Source of the DNA: Cryomorpha sp963748925
Lineage (GTDB): Bacteria > Bacteroidota > Bacteroidia > Flavobacteriales_D > Cryomorphaceae
Reading direction: 5' to 3'
DNA: 64,000 nucleotides
NCBI GenBank assembly: GCA_963748925.1
Contig: CAVVKG010000008.1
Coordinates: forward strand, 434,001-498,000
The position numbers were made by a program, and so were the translations under genes. The notes beneath the pieces were generated by a model. That model was not told the origin of the DNA. It worked only from the letters and a program-made list of their open reading frames with translations, and did no database searches. Below, piece after piece: positions 9,070 to 18,253 of this stretch. Within the stretch, counting starts at the first letter, position 1, and every line of letters begins with the position of its first letter.

Positions 9070-9098
9070 AAAAGCCGCATAAATTTGCGGCTTTTTTT
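9070..9098 (+). terminator. Strong intrinsic terminator without an obvious upstream gene
   Basis: Perfect 10-bp arms AAAAGCCGCA (9070-9079) and TGCGGCTTTT (9086-9095), a 6-nt loop, and a run of seven T at 9092-9098. The T-run orientation indicates rightward transcription. Confidence 0.85.
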
Positions 9099-9152
9099 AT
9101 TTTAAGAAGGAAATTGCACCGAACAAAAGCGGGTAATTCGATATTTGCACCT

Positions 9153-9806
9153 GTGAAAAGAGAAGAGATTATTTCAAAAGTCGAATCTGAAGTCAAAGGG
9201 CTTTTTGAAGGCGAAGGTACCGGTCATGACTGGTTTCATATAGACCGGGTGAGGCGGAATGCCACCGTGATCGGCGCGAAAGAATCAGCTGATTTATACA
9301 TAGTTGAACTGGCTGCCTTGCTGCACGATATTGCAGATCATAAGTTTCACAATCACGATTTAAGTGTTGGTCCAAATCGTGCACGGGAGGTGTTACTTAA
9401 GAGCGGAGGAAGCCTTGAGCTGGCTGAGAAAGTGGCAGAAATTGTGAGTCAGGTAAGTTACAAAGGTGCGGGCGTAGATACTCCGGTTAGCAGTGTTGAG
9501 GCTGCTGTGGTGCAGGATGCCGACAGACTTGATGCTATTGGTGCAATAGGAATCGCGAGAGCATTTGCATACGGCGGAAGCAAGCATCGTGAAATCTACA
9601 ACCCCGACAAGAAACCCTGTATGCATGATTCTTTCGATTCTTACGCTAAGGACGAAGGAACTACGATCAATCATTTTTATGAAAAGCTTTTGTTACTGCA
9701 AGATAGGATGCAAACAAAAACTGGCCGGGAAATGGCGCGGAACAGTCATGATTTTATGGTTGATTTTTTGGATCGATTTTTTGCAGAATGGAATTGTGAA
9801 ACATAA
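9153..9806 (+). CDS. HD-domain phosphohydrolase (YedJ-like)
   Basis: A protein of about 217 residues with an HD-superfamily metal-dependent phosphohydrolase domain. Visible motifs are GHDWFHIDRVRRNA (about 24-37, first His), LAALLHDIADHKF (about 54-66, the HD pair) and VVQDADRLDAIGAIG (the distal Asp), followed by RAFAYGG. This arrangement matches the YedJ-like group, whose substrates are not firmly known but are probably nucleotides. The start is uncertain: GTG 9153 agrees with the family N-terminus (KREEIISKVESEVKG), whereas TTG 9114 has an AGAAGG upstream but sits right behind the terminator. A degenerate -7 element GATATTTG (9140-9147) lies 5 nt before the GTG. Confidence 0.85.
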   Translation: MKREEIISKVESEVKGLFEGEGTGHDWFHIDRVRRNATVIGAKESADLYIVELAALLHDIADHKFHNHDLSVGPNRAREVLLKSGGSLELAEKVAEIVSQVSYKGAGVDTPVSSVEAAVVQDADRLDAIGAIGIARAFAYGGSKHREIYNPDKKPCMHDSFDSYAKDEGTTINHFYEKLLLLQDRMQTKTGREMARNSHDFMVDFLDRFFAEWNCET

Positions 9807-9980
9807 CTTACTGGTATCAAATTCCTTTGAATTTTGGCATCCTGTAAGTTCTCAAATGTTGTTAACAATCGATAAAAAAGCGGGTTTTAATCGATAATTT
9901 TGTGGGTATAGTGAATCTGAATTTAACGACTACGGATTTTCTTCGTTTATCCCATTTTTAGCCTTTAGAAAGCACTTTTT

Positions 9981-12900
9981 ATGTTCCTGATTTTTGATAC
10001 TGAAACCACCGGTCTTCCAAAGGATTGGAATGCCCCACTGACTGATAGCGATAACTGGCCGAGACTGGTTCAGTTAGCGTGGCAGCTTCACGACGAAAAC
10101 GGGAAATTAATCTCAGCTAAGAATTTTACGGTTAAGCCGGAAGGGTTCACCATTCCATATAACGCGGCAAAGGTTCACGGTATTTCTACAGAGCGGGCAC
10201 TTCAGGAAGGCCGCGATCTCGCAGAAGTACTTGCAGAGTTTGAAGAAGACAGAGCGAAAGCGAAATATGCTGTAGGACATAATATTGGTTTTGATATCAA
10301 TATTGTAGGAGCTGAAAATCATCGGTTGGGACAACCCTATCCGGTAGCTTCCATGGAGGATTTGGATACCAAAGATCTCTCTACGGAGTTTTGTGCAATT
10401 CCCGGCGGAAGAGGAGGGAAGTTTAAGTGGCCAACGCTCACTGAACTGCACCAAAAACTATTCGGTAAACCCTTTGCCGATGCGCACGATGCCGCTTATG
10501 ATGTTGATGCCACTGCTCGTTGTTTTTTCGGATTGATTACCCAACACGTTTTTACTGTTGACGAAATAAATGATCCTTCTCTTGTAAAATATGAAGCTCC
10601 GAAACTGGCGGATGCCAATTTCGCGAAAGCGGACGACATAGCTCCTGAAACAGCTACTGACCTCAAGAAAACTGCAAAGAAAGATATAAGCGAGCTCAAG
10701 GATTTGCCTTTTGCCCATTTGCACAATCACACCCAGTATTCCATTTTGCAATCGGCTTCATCTGTGGCCGGATTGGTAAACAAAGCCAAAGAACTCGGTA
10801 TGCCGGCAGTGGCAATGAGCGACCACGGGAATATGATGGCCGCGTACCATTTTGTGCGTGATGCGCTTAAAGCAGATATTACTCCAATTGTGGGTTGTGA
10901 GTTTAACTTGACTGTGGATCACGCAGACAAATCCAAGCAGGATAATGGTTATCAGACCGTTTTGCTCGCCAAGAATAAGAAGGGTTATCACAATATAGCT
11001 AAGCTATCATCCACAGCTTTTACCAATGGATTTTACTACGTTCCGCGTATCGACAAGGAACTACTCGTGCAATACAAAGGCGATGTAATTGCTACCACAG
11101 GCGGATTGTGGGGTGAGGTTCCGTTTTTAATTCTGAATGTTGGCGAAAGCCAGGCAGAAGAAGCATTTTTATGGTGGAAGGAACAATTTGGTGAAGATTT
11201 TTATGTAGAGCTAAACCGCCACGGAATTCCTGAGGAAGATGTTGTAAATGAGACGCTTTTGCGATTTGCTGAAAAGCATGGCGTAAAATATTTTGCAGCC
11301 AACAATACCTACTACACGGAAAAGTTGGATGCCAAAACGCACGACTTGCTTTTGTGTGTTCGCGATGCCGAGTCGGTTCACAAGCCCAAAAAATACATAG
11401 GAAAACGCGGAAGAGAATACCGATATGGTTTTCCAAATGACGAGTTTTACTTCAAGTCATCTGATGAAATGAAGAAACTCTTCAACGATTTGCCGGAAGC
11501 AATAGAAACGGTTGGAGAGATTATTGGAAAAATTGAAAGGTACGATCTCGCCAGGGACGTACTGTTACCGAAATACGATATCCCTGAAGAGTTTATCGAT
11601 CCGCAGGATAGTGAAGATGGTGGTAAGCGGGGAGAGAATGCATTTTTGCGGCACCTCACATACGAAGGAGCCAAAAAACGATACGGTGAGCTTACTGATG
11701 AGGTTACCGAGCGACTTGATTTTGAACTCCAAACCATCGCTAATTCCGGTTATCCGGGGTACTTCCTTATTGTGCAGGATTTCTGTAATGTAGCCAGAGA
11801 ACGCGGCGTTTCTGTAGGGCCGGGTAGGGGATCTGCGGCTGGATCTGCAGTAGCTTACTGTATTAGAATTACCAACGTAGACCCTATTAAGTACGATCTG
11901 CTTTTTGAGCGTTTTCTTAATCCGGACAGGGTGTCCCTTCCCGATATTGATATTGACTTTGATGATGAAGGCCGTCAAATAGTAATAGACTATGTAATAG
12001 ATAAGTACGGAGCAAATCAAGTTGCTCAAATTGTGACTTATGGTACGATGGCGGCTAAGTCTTCGGTACGCGATGCAGGTAGAGTAATGGACTTGCCGCT
12101 TAGTGATACAGATAGATTGGCGCGAATGGTTCCGGGCACTAAGCTGAAAAAGCTTTTTGCAATGGATGATAAGACCATGAAGTCGAGCTTTCGCGATGCG
12201 GAGTACGCCGGTGCACTTGAGCTTATTAAAGTTTCTGAAGGAACCGGGCTGGAAGCTGAAGTAGTAAATCAGGCCCGGGCTATGGAAGGCTCTGTACGAA
12301 ATACAGGAATTCACGCTTGTGGTGTCATCATTACCCCCGACGATATTACAAAGTATGTGCCTATCGCTACGGCAAAGGATAGCGCCATGGTTTGTACCCA
12401 GTTTGACAACTCCGTTGTAGAAAGCGCGGGCTTGCTCAAAATGGACTTTTTGGGATTGAAAACGCTTACCCTCATTAAAGATGCTGTGGCGATTGTCAAA
12501 GAGCGTTACGGAGTAGAGATTAATCCCGACGATATTCCGCTCGACGATGAAAAAACCTATGAGCTTTTTCAGCGGGGCGAAACCACCGGGGTTTTTCAAT
12601 ATGAATCTGCCGGAATGCAGGCACATATGAAAGATTTGAAGCCCACAACTTTCGATGACCTCATTGCCATGAATGCGCTTTACAGGCCGGGACCAATGGA
12701 GTACATTCCCAGCTTTATTAAGCGAAAGCACGGATTTGAAGAAATTACATACGACCTCGCTGCTTCTGAGGAGTTCTTGAAAGAGACTTATGGAATTACA
12801 GTCTATCAGGAGCAGGTAATGCTTTTGTCACAAAAGCTGGCCGGATTTACGAAAGGTGAGGCAGATGTTTTGCGAAAGGCAATGGGTAAAAAGATATTTG

Positions 12901-14258
12901 CCCTTCTGGAAACGTTGAAGCCAAAGTTTCTCGACGGCTGCGAAACAAATGGTCACGATAGAAAAGTTGCGGAGAAAATCTGGAAGGACTGGGAAGCTTT
13001 TGCGTCTTATGCCTTCAATAAATCTCATAGTACTTGCTATGCGCTCGTTGCATTCCATACTGCATATTTAAAGGCTAACTACCCGGCAGCCTATATGGCT
13101 TCTGTGTTGAGCAACAACATGAACGATATCAAGCAGGTGACTTTCTTTATGGAGGAATGTCGCAGGCTGGGAGCTCCCGTTTTAAGTCCTGATGTGAACG
13201 AATCGAACTTGAAATTTACGGTTAATGAAGAAGATCAGATTCGCTTTGGGATGGGTGCCATTAAAGGAGTTGGCGAAAGTGCAGTACGATCTATTGTTGA
13301 AGAACGTGAGGCCAATGGACCATACAAGGATTTGTATGATTTTGTAACAAGAACAGATAAGCGCCATGTAAACAAACGTTGTATTGAGGGATTGGCCTTG
13401 GCCGGAGCCCTGGATGGTTTTGGAGAAGTGCATAGGGCGCAGTTTTTTGCCGAAATGCCTTCGGGCGGTACCTTTGCGGAAACGCTCGTGAAGTTTGGAG
13501 GGGCTTTGCAAACTGCCAAGGATGCTCCACCTGACTTATTTGGTGATAGTGTAGCAGTTGAAGTGCAAAAACCCATGGCCCCAGCAGTTCCAAAATGGAG
13601 CAATATGGTGCAGCTAAGCAAGGAAAAGGAAGTGGTAGGAATTTATATTTCCGCGCATCCGCTTGACGATTTTAAACTTGAGATTGGACATTTTACAAGA
13701 GGTGACCTGCGCCATATGAAGCAGATGCATGAAATTGTGAATGCCGAGTTGTCATTAGCGGGTATGGTGAGTAATGTAGAGCACAGAATGACCAAAACCA
13801 ATAAGCCTTTTGGCTCATTTGAGTTTGAAGATTATTATGATGTTCACAAGTTTTTCCTTTTCTCTGAAGACTATCTCAGAATGAGGCATTTTCTCGTTCA
13901 GGGCTCTTTCTTGTTTATCAAAGGTAAAGTTCAGCCAAGACAATGGAGTAAGACCAATGAATTGGAATTTAAAATCAATTCTATGGAGTTGCTTTCAGAT
14001 TTGCTGGAAAAGCAAACGAAAAAGGTAACAATCGAACTCCGCTTAGACGACCTAAATGACTCGTTGCTTTCCAATTTGGAATCAGTAATAAGTAAAAGTA
14101 CGACCGGTAAAACGTTTCCGTTGGAGTTTCGGGTGCTTGATCCAATACGCAAATTGTCTATCAAAATGCCATCCAGGACGACAAAAATAGATTTGTCCAA
14201 TGAAACGATAAGTGAATTAAATGAAATAAGAGAGGTGAAGTATAAGCTCAATGCCTAA
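9981..14258 (+). CDS. dnaE: DNA polymerase III alpha subunit with fused N-terminal proofreading exonuclease
   Basis: The replicative polymerase, 1425 residues. Domains in order: DEDDh (DnaQ-like) exonuclease, about 1-185, with FDTETTG (D6, E8), HNIGFD near 110 and HDAAYDVDAT near 170; PHP domain from about 243 (HLHNHTQYS, MSDHGNM); C-family palm with PDIDIDFDDEG near 653, which carries the catalytic aspartates; GPGRGSAAGS just before it; tandem helix-hairpin-helix region after about 1080; OB-fold after about 1220. The fused exonuclease supplies in cis the proofreading that DnaQ supplies in trans in E. coli; this arrangement is typical of Bacteroidota. It stands alone on the plus strand, 98 bp before trxA. 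Confidence 0.98.
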   Translation: MFLIFDTETTGLPKDWNAPLTDSDNWPRLVQLAWQLHDENGKLISAKNFTVKPEGFTIPYNAAKVHGISTERALQEGRDLAEVLAEFEEDRAKAKYAVGHNIGFDINIVGAENHRLGQPYPVASMEDLDTKDLSTEFCAIPGGRGGKFKWPTLTELHQKLFGKPFADAHDAAYDVDATARCFFGLITQHVFTVDEINDPSLVKYEAPKLADANFAKADDIAPETATDLKKTAKKDISELKDLPFAHLHNHTQYSILQSASSVAGLVNKAKELGMPAVAMSDHGNMMAAYHFVRDALKADITPIVGCEFNLTVDHADKSKQDNGYQTVLLAKNKKGYHNIAKLSSTAFTNGFYYVPRIDKELLVQYKGDVIATTGGLWGEVPFLILNVGESQAEEAFLWWKEQFGEDFYVELNRHGIPEEDVVNETLLRFAEKHGVKYFAANNTYYTEKLDAKTHDLLLCVRDAESVHKPKKYIGKRGREYRYGFPNDEFYFKSSDEMKKLFNDLPEAIETVGEIIGKIERYDLARDVLLPKYDIPEEFIDPQDSEDGGKRGENAFLRHLTYEGAKKRYGELTDEVTERLDFELQTIANSGYPGYFLIVQDFCNVARERGVSVGPGRGSAAGSAVAYCIRITNVDPIKYDLLFERFLNPDRVSLPDIDIDFDDEGRQIVIDYVIDKYGANQVAQIVTYGTMAAKSSVRDAGRVMDLPLSDTDRLARMVPGTKLKKLFAMDDKTMKSSFRDAEYAGALELIKVSEGTGLEAEVVNQARAMEGSVRNTGIHACGVIITPDDITKYVPIATAKDSAMVCTQFDNSVVESAGLLKMDFLGLKTLTLIKDAVAIVKERYGVEINPDDIPLDDEKTYELFQRGETTGVFQYESAGMQAHMKDLKPTTFDDLIAMNALYRPGPMEYIPSFIKRKHGFEEITYDLAASEEFLKETYGITVYQEQVMLLSQKLAGFTKGEADVLRKAMGKKIFALLETLKPKFLDGCETNGHDRKVAEKIWKDWEAFASYAFNKSHSTCYALVAFHTAYLKANYPAAYMASVLSNNMNDIKQVTFFMEECRRLGAPVLSPDVNESNLKFTVNEEDQIRFGMGAIKGVGESAVRSIVEEREANGPYKDLYDFVTRTDKRHVNKRCIEGLALAGALDGFGEVHRAQFFAEMPSGGTFAETLVKFGGALQTAKDAPPDLFGDSVAVEVQKPMAPAVPKWSNMVQLSKEKEVVGIYISAHPLDDFKLEIGHFTRGDLRHMKQMHEIVNAELSLAGMVSNVEHRMTKTNKPFGSFEFEDYYDVHKFFLFSEDYLRMRHFLVQGSFLFIKGKVQPRQWSKTNELEFKINSMELLSDLLEKQTKKVTIELRLDDLNDSLLSNLESVISKSTTGKTFPLEFRVLDPIRKLSIKMPSRTTKIDLSNETISELNEIREVKYKLNA

Positions 14259-14356
14259 CTTTGCATTTCAATAGTAAAGTGAATAACTTCTGAGATGAAG
14301 CTATGATCTAGGCTTAAGAAATTATAATTTAGTAAAACATTACAAAGCAAATAAAG

Positions 14357-14674
14357 ATGGCATTAGAATTCACAGAAGCTAACTTTGATGAGTTAGCATT
14401 AAAATCGGACAAGCCGGTATTGGTTGATTTTTGGGCAGAATGGTGTGGCCCATGTCGGATGGTAGGTCCGATTGTTGAAGAAATTTCAAACGAATACGAT
14501 GGTAAGGCTATTATTGGTAAAGTAAATGTTGATGAGAATCCGAATATTTCTTCGAAATATGGTATCCGCAATATTCCTACAATCCTTTTCCTTAAGAATG
14601 GTGAAGTTGTAGATAAATCTGTAGGAGCAGTTCCTAAGAATATTCTTACTGACAAGCTTGATAACCACATGTAA
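14357..14674 (+). CDS. trxA: Thioredoxin
   Basis: A 105-residue single-domain thioredoxin, the standard length, for cytosolic disulfide reduction. The redox centre WCGPC has C30 and C33, the cis-proline loop is NIPTILF, and the buried Asp is in VDFWAEWC. There is no signal peptide. An exact -7 element TAACTTTG overlaps the dnaE stop codon (14256-14263) and could be its promoter, with a leader of about 90 nt. Transcription would end at the bidirectional hairpin 14843-14870. Confidence 0.97.
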   Translation: MALEFTEANFDELALKSDKPVLVDFWAEWCGPCRMVGPIVEEISNEYDGKAIIGKVNVDENPNISSKYGIRNIPTILFLKNGEVVDKSVGAVPKNILTDKLDNHM

Positions 14675-14842
14675 TTAATTTCTGTCCAAAAAGTCCGCTA
14701 TCAGCAGTGCACTTGAATAAAAAACAGTCATTGACCAATGTCAATTCTTTGATTTTTAATTCTGCGTGATCCTTGGTATCGAACTTTATGACTCAGAAAT
14801 TTGAGTAGGTTAGGTCACTCTAATTTTAATTAATTATTCCAT

Positions 14843-14870
14843 AAAAAAGGCGCCAATCGGCACCTTTTTT
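14843..14870. terminator. Bidirectional terminator between trxA and ssb
   Basis: Arms AAAAAAGGCGCC (14843-14854) and GGCACCTTTTTT (14859-14870) pair along all 12 positions with one G-T wobble, around a 4-nt loop. A and T runs on both sides suit termination in both directions between convergent genes. Confidence 0.85.
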
Positions 14871-14890
14871 ATTGGTTGTTGGTTAGAGCT

Positions 14891-15229
14891 TTAATCCTCT
14901 TTTTTGTCGAGCATCAAAAACTGCTCTACTCTCACTTCGGTTATGTACCTCTTTACGCCTTCTTTATCGTCGTAAGATCTGCTGATAAGCGTTCCCTCAA
15001 TGGCTACTTTTTTGCCTTTCTTGAACATCTTCTGAGCCAGGTCTGCCGTTTTGCCCCAGGCTACCAGATTGTGCCAATGCGTGTCTTCTACTTTTTTACC
15101 GTCTTTGTCTTTGTAAGAAGCATCTGTTGCAATGCTTACTTTCATCAGATTTCCGTTTTCGAAGTTCTTCGCTTCTGGGTCCATTCCTAAGTGACCAATC
15201 AATTGTACTTTGTTTGCTATAGTTTGCAT
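14891..15229 (-). CDS. ssb: Single-stranded DNA-binding protein (short form), copy 1
   Basis: A 112-residue OB-fold SSB that coats single-stranded DNA in replication and repair. The family core is NKVQLIGHLGMDPEAK, then THWHNLVAWGKTA near 50-62 and GKKVAIEGTLISRSY. It stops right after the OB fold (ending KKED) and lacks the acidic DDDIPF-type tail that recruits partner proteins in E. coli SSB. It is about 73% identical (82 of 112 positions) to the next gene, its tandem paralogue. Both share the leader AAAAGTAGAAGA immediately before the start codon region, so the duplication included the ribosome-binding site. Confidence 0.94.
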   Translation of the reverse strand: MQTIANKVQLIGHLGMDPEAKNFENGNLMKVSIATDASYKDKDGKKVEDTHWHNLVAWGKTADLAQKMFKKGKKVAIEGTLISRSYDDKEGVKRYITEVRVEQFLMLDKKED

Positions 15230-15304
15230 ATCTTCTACTTTTAGTGCGATTAACCGTTAGGCATTCTCGCTGATTTATTAATGGTTGAGTTTAATTTTTG
15301 GGTT

Positions 15305-15643
15305 TTAATCGTTTTTCTTTCCGAGCAATAAAAACTGATCAAGTCTTACTTCTGTTATGAAGCGCTTAGTGCCTTCCTTGTCCTGGTAAGACCTATTCAC
15401 CAGAGAGCCTTCTATGGCCACTTGCTTTCCTTTTTTGAATAGCTTCTCACCAATGTCAGCCGTTTTATTCCAGGCTACTAAAGTATGCCAGTGGGTGTCC
15501 TGAACTTTATTACCGTCCTTGTCTTTATAAGATGCATCTGTGGCGAGGCTAATGCGGAGCATTTTTCCGTTTTCGAAGTTTTTTACTTCAGGGTCCATTC
15601 CCAGGTGTCCGATTAATTGTACTTTGTTTACTAGCGTTATCAT
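15305..15643 (-). CDS. ssb: Single-stranded DNA-binding protein (short form), copy 2
   Basis: The same 112-residue short SSB architecture as its downstream neighbour, also without an acidic C-terminal tail (ends KKND). The two differ mainly by conservative changes (Ile/Val/Leu, Lys/Arg) with no indels, consistent with an old tandem duplication kept under selection. It is the upstream gene of the pair, 75 bp apart, and faces a nested palindrome at 15771-15818, 128 bp upstream, which may be its operator. Which of the two is the main replication SSB cannot be told here. Confidence 0.94.
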   Translation of the reverse strand: MITLVNKVQLIGHLGMDPEVKNFENGKMLRISLATDASYKDKDGNKVQDTHWHTLVAWNKTADIGEKLFKKGKQVAIEGSLVNRSYQDKEGTKRFITEVRLDQFLLLGKKND

Positions 15644-15770
15644 GTCTTCTACTTTTTGAATGCGAATAATTTCGCGGTTTAAATTATTGATTGAACTTTC
15701 TTGTTCTCGTCAGAACTTGTTTGTTTCGATCGACAGGTCAAAGGTGCAGCAGAAGGTCTATTTTAGTCGG

Positions 15771-15818
15771 ATACTAAACGGTTACTTCCGTTTATAACCG
15801 ATTAGTTTCGTTTAGTAT
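15771..15818. promoter_or_regulatory. Nested inverted repeat, candidate operator between ssb and the DUF3365 gene
   Basis: Outer perfect arms ATACTAAAC (15771-15779) and GTTTAGTAT (15810-15818) enclose inner perfect arms CGGTTA (15779-15784) and TAACCG (15795-15800). It is not followed by a T-run and lies between divergent genes, so an operator is more likely than a terminator. Confidence 0.45.
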
Positions 15819-15978
15819 GCCGGATTTAAAGGATTTGCGGAATTTTAATATTTTTCAGCTTTTTTGAGGAGACTTAATTTCAGCGCATCAATTTTTGCTG
15901 ATTCGGCATTTCGGACTTAAATCACAATTTCATCCTCTTAGATTCACGATATTTGCTTTTTTCAAAAATAAACAGAAA

Positions 15979-16596
15979 ATGAAAAATTGGATAATTCTCG
16001 CGTTTATTATTGGTTTAGCCGGAGTTGGCTGGACTTCGTGCGGGGAAGTTAGCGACGATAAAAACAAAAATTCAAAGTCACAATACAATCAAAAGGAGCT
16101 TGACAAATTCCTGGTTATTGGCAATCAATATGCAGATTCAGCTCAGAAAGTTTTGGGAGAAAACCTTAAAAGGGCACTAGCAGATGGAGGACCTGTTGGA
16201 GCACTTGAATTCTGTAATGTACGGGCATTGCAGCTTACAGACAGTTCGGCGAAAGCCATGAATGTTGAGTTAAAAAGAGTTTCTGATAAAGCCAGAAACC
16301 CTTTGAATACAGCGGATGTAGAGGAGCTTGAGATAATAGGGGCAATGAAGAGCGAGCTTAAAGCGAAAGGAAAAATCACTCCTCACATTTTTCAGGCAAA
16401 TCGTGAAGTCCTGGCTTATTACCCCATTTTAACGAAACCGATGTGCCTTCAATGCCATGGAACTCCCGACAAGGATATTGATCCTGAAACGCTTGCTGTG
16501 ATTAACCAAATCTACCTTGCCGACAAAGCTACGGGCTACTCTGCTAATGAAGTGCGTGGGATGTGGAAAGTGATTTTAGATTCTGATCTGGATTAA
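15979..16596 (+). CDS. DUF3365-type c-heme lipoprotein
   Basis: A 205-residue lipoprotein from the ATG at 15979 (signal MKNWIILAFIIGLAGVGWTSC, C21 lipidated); the frame continues upstream but only this start gives a signal peptide. The body matches the DUF3365/Tll0287-like fold, which often acts as a periplasmic sensor or electron carrier. A single c-type haem motif CLQCH (C156, C159, H160) follows PILTKPM, and the GYSANEVRGMWKV segment near the end is typical. Expected in the periplasm, anchored to a membrane. A near-consensus GATATTTG at 15948-15955 lies 24 nt before the ATG. No cytochrome partners are adjacent. Confidence 0.85.
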   Translation: MKNWIILAFIIGLAGVGWTSCGEVSDDKNKNSKSQYNQKELDKFLVIGNQYADSAQKVLGENLKRALADGGPVGALEFCNVRALQLTDSSAKAMNVELKRVSDKARNPLNTADVEELEIIGAMKSELKAKGKITPHIFQANREVLAYYPILTKPMCLQCHGTPDKDIDPETLAVINQIYLADKATGYSANEVRGMWKVILDSDLD

Positions 16597-16706
16597 AAAA
16601 CGAAATAATTATGTGGTACCTTTTCACTTAGCGCTTGGCTATTTAGAACTGTAACATATTGCGATGGAGAATTTGAACGAGTAAAACAATATCATTTTTT
16701 TGGTGC

Positions 16707-16714
16707 TATTTTTG
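16707..16714 (+). promoter_or_regulatory. -7 promoter element of the 16754 sulfatase
   Basis: TATTTTTG, an exact TAnnTTTG, 39 nt before the ATG. No TTG at normal -33 spacing is present. Confidence 0.45.
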
Positions 16715-16753
16715 TAATCTATTATTTCAAATTTCATTAACCGGAAATACCGA

Positions 16754-18184
16754 ATGAAAAACTTTCTCCCAATAATTATTTCACTTATCACACTAGCTCA
16801 AATTTCCTATGTACACGGACAAACGGATGGCTCTAAACCCAATATTGTCTACATATTAGCAGATGATTTAGGCTACCGCGACTTAAGCAGTTACGGTCAG
16901 GAAAAGTTTGATACACCCAATATCGATGCACTCGCATCTAAAGGAATAAAATTCACACAGCACTACTCTGGCAGCACCGTTTGCGCACCTTCAAGATCGG
17001 CTCTTATTACGGGGCAGCATACCGGACATACAACCGTGCGCGGCAACTTTGAGATTCAACCCGAAGGACAGTATCCCATTGAAGATTCGGACTTTACTAT
17101 AGCAGAATTGCTAAAGGATGCCGGCTATGTTACAGGCGCTTTTGGAAAATGGGGGCTCGGACCGGTTGGCTCATCCGGCGATCCAAATAATCAAGGGTTT
17201 GATGAGTTTTACGGGTATAATTGCCAGAGGCTGAGCCACAGCTACTATCCATATCACCTGTGGGATAATGACACGAAAATAATCCTTGACGATAACAGCG
17301 GCTCTAAAAAAGGAGTTTATGCACCGAATATCATTCACACTAAAGCGCTTGAGTTTATCGAATCAAATAAGAATAAGCCTTTTTTCCTCTTTTATCCCTC
17401 CACCATTCCTCATGCTGAGCTGGCTGCCCCTGAGGAGTATATGGAAAATTTCCGTCCAAAGTTCAACCCTGATAAACCTTACAATGGGGTTGATGATGGT
17501 CCACGGTTCAGGAGCGGTGGATACTCGTCTCAAAATGATCCTCGCGCAGCATTTGCAGCCATGATAACATTGCTCGACGACCAGGTGGGCGAGATTGTAG
17601 CAAAACTGGAAGAACTGGGAATTGCTGATAATACACTTATAATTTTCACCTCAGATAATGGAGCCCACACAGAAGGAGGCGCCGACCCCGGTTTTTTTAA
17701 CAGTAGTGGAGAGCTCAGAGGTTTCAAGCGCGACTTATATGAAGGTGGAATTCGCGTGCCTATGGTTGCTCGATGGGATGGAAAGATAACCCCGGGAACC
17801 GAAACGGATCATATTTCGGCATTTTGGGATTTGATGCCCACCTTAAGTGATATTACCGACGCAAAAATTCCCACATCAACTGATGGCATTTCATTCTTGC
17901 CGGCCTTACTGGGAGAAAATCAGCCTGAGCACAAGTTTCTTTACTGGGAGTTTCCTGCGCAGGGCGGTAAGCAGGCTGTGCGAATGGGTAAGTGGAAGGC
18001 GGTAAGAACGAATGTCGATAAGGGAATGAACTCACCGGTTGAGCTTTATGACTTGAGTAAAGATATTGCCGAAAAGAATAATGTTGCTTCTCAGTTTCCT
18101 GATGTGGCAGATCAAATGGCTCAGATTATGATTTCGGCCCATGAAGAATCGGACGTGTTTCCATTCGATTTTGAGGAAAAGTGA
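16754..18184 (+). CDS. Arylsulfatase, S1 family, exported
   Basis: A 476-residue sulfatase with an N-terminal signal peptide (about 22 residues, ending YVHGQ). The active-site residues are visible: paired aspartates D37-D38 in ADDLGY, the formylglycine motif C77-A-P-S-R81 followed by SALITGQ, and the distal ITLLDDQVGEI and FTSDNGAH segments that complete the calcium site. The Cys must be oxidised to formylglycine, so it needs a maturase; an FGE candidate is at 48799. It would hydrolyse sulfate esters in the periplasm or outside the cell. The substrate cannot be read from the sequence. It is a single gene, not part of the carbohydrate locus. Confidence 0.93.
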   Translation: MKNFLPIIISLITLAQISYVHGQTDGSKPNIVYILADDLGYRDLSSYGQEKFDTPNIDALASKGIKFTQHYSGSTVCAPSRSALITGQHTGHTTVRGNFEIQPEGQYPIEDSDFTIAELLKDAGYVTGAFGKWGLGPVGSSGDPNNQGFDEFYGYNCQRLSHSYYPYHLWDNDTKIILDDNSGSKKGVYAPNIIHTKALEFIESNKNKPFFLFYPSTIPHAELAAPEEYMENFRPKFNPDKPYNGVDDGPRFRSGGYSSQNDPRAAFAAMITLLDDQVGEIVAKLEELGIADNTLIIFTSDNGAHTEGGADPGFFNSSGELRGFKRDLYEGGIRVPMVARWDGKITPGTETDHISAFWDLMPTLSDITDAKIPTSTDGISFLPALLGENQPEHKFLYWEFPAQGGKQAVRMGKWKAVRTNVDKGMNSPVELYDLSKDIAEKNNVASQFPDVADQMAQIMISAHEESDVFPFDFEEK

Positions 18185-18241
18185 CAACCTGTTTTGTGTT
18201 TAAAATTTTAGAATCTAAAAGGTAAAATGCGGGTTAAAACT

Positions 18242-18249
18242 TAACTTTG
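18242..18249 (+). promoter_or_regulatory. -7 promoter element directly before trhA
   Basis: TAACTTTG, an exact TAnnTTTG, followed by CGCC and then the ATG at 18254. A transcript started from it would have almost no leader. Confidence 0.55.
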
Positions 18250-18253
18250 CGCC

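Noticed and set aside
11565..12731. Long (388-codon) minus-strand frame inside dnaE
   Set aside because: It is antisense to conserved catalytic codons of dnaE, has no signal or domain, and its composition is that of a shadow frame.
14256..14263. TAACTTTG overlapping the dnaE stop as trxA promoter
   Set aside because: Not listed as its own feature because there is no -33 TTG at suitable spacing; mentioned under trxA only.
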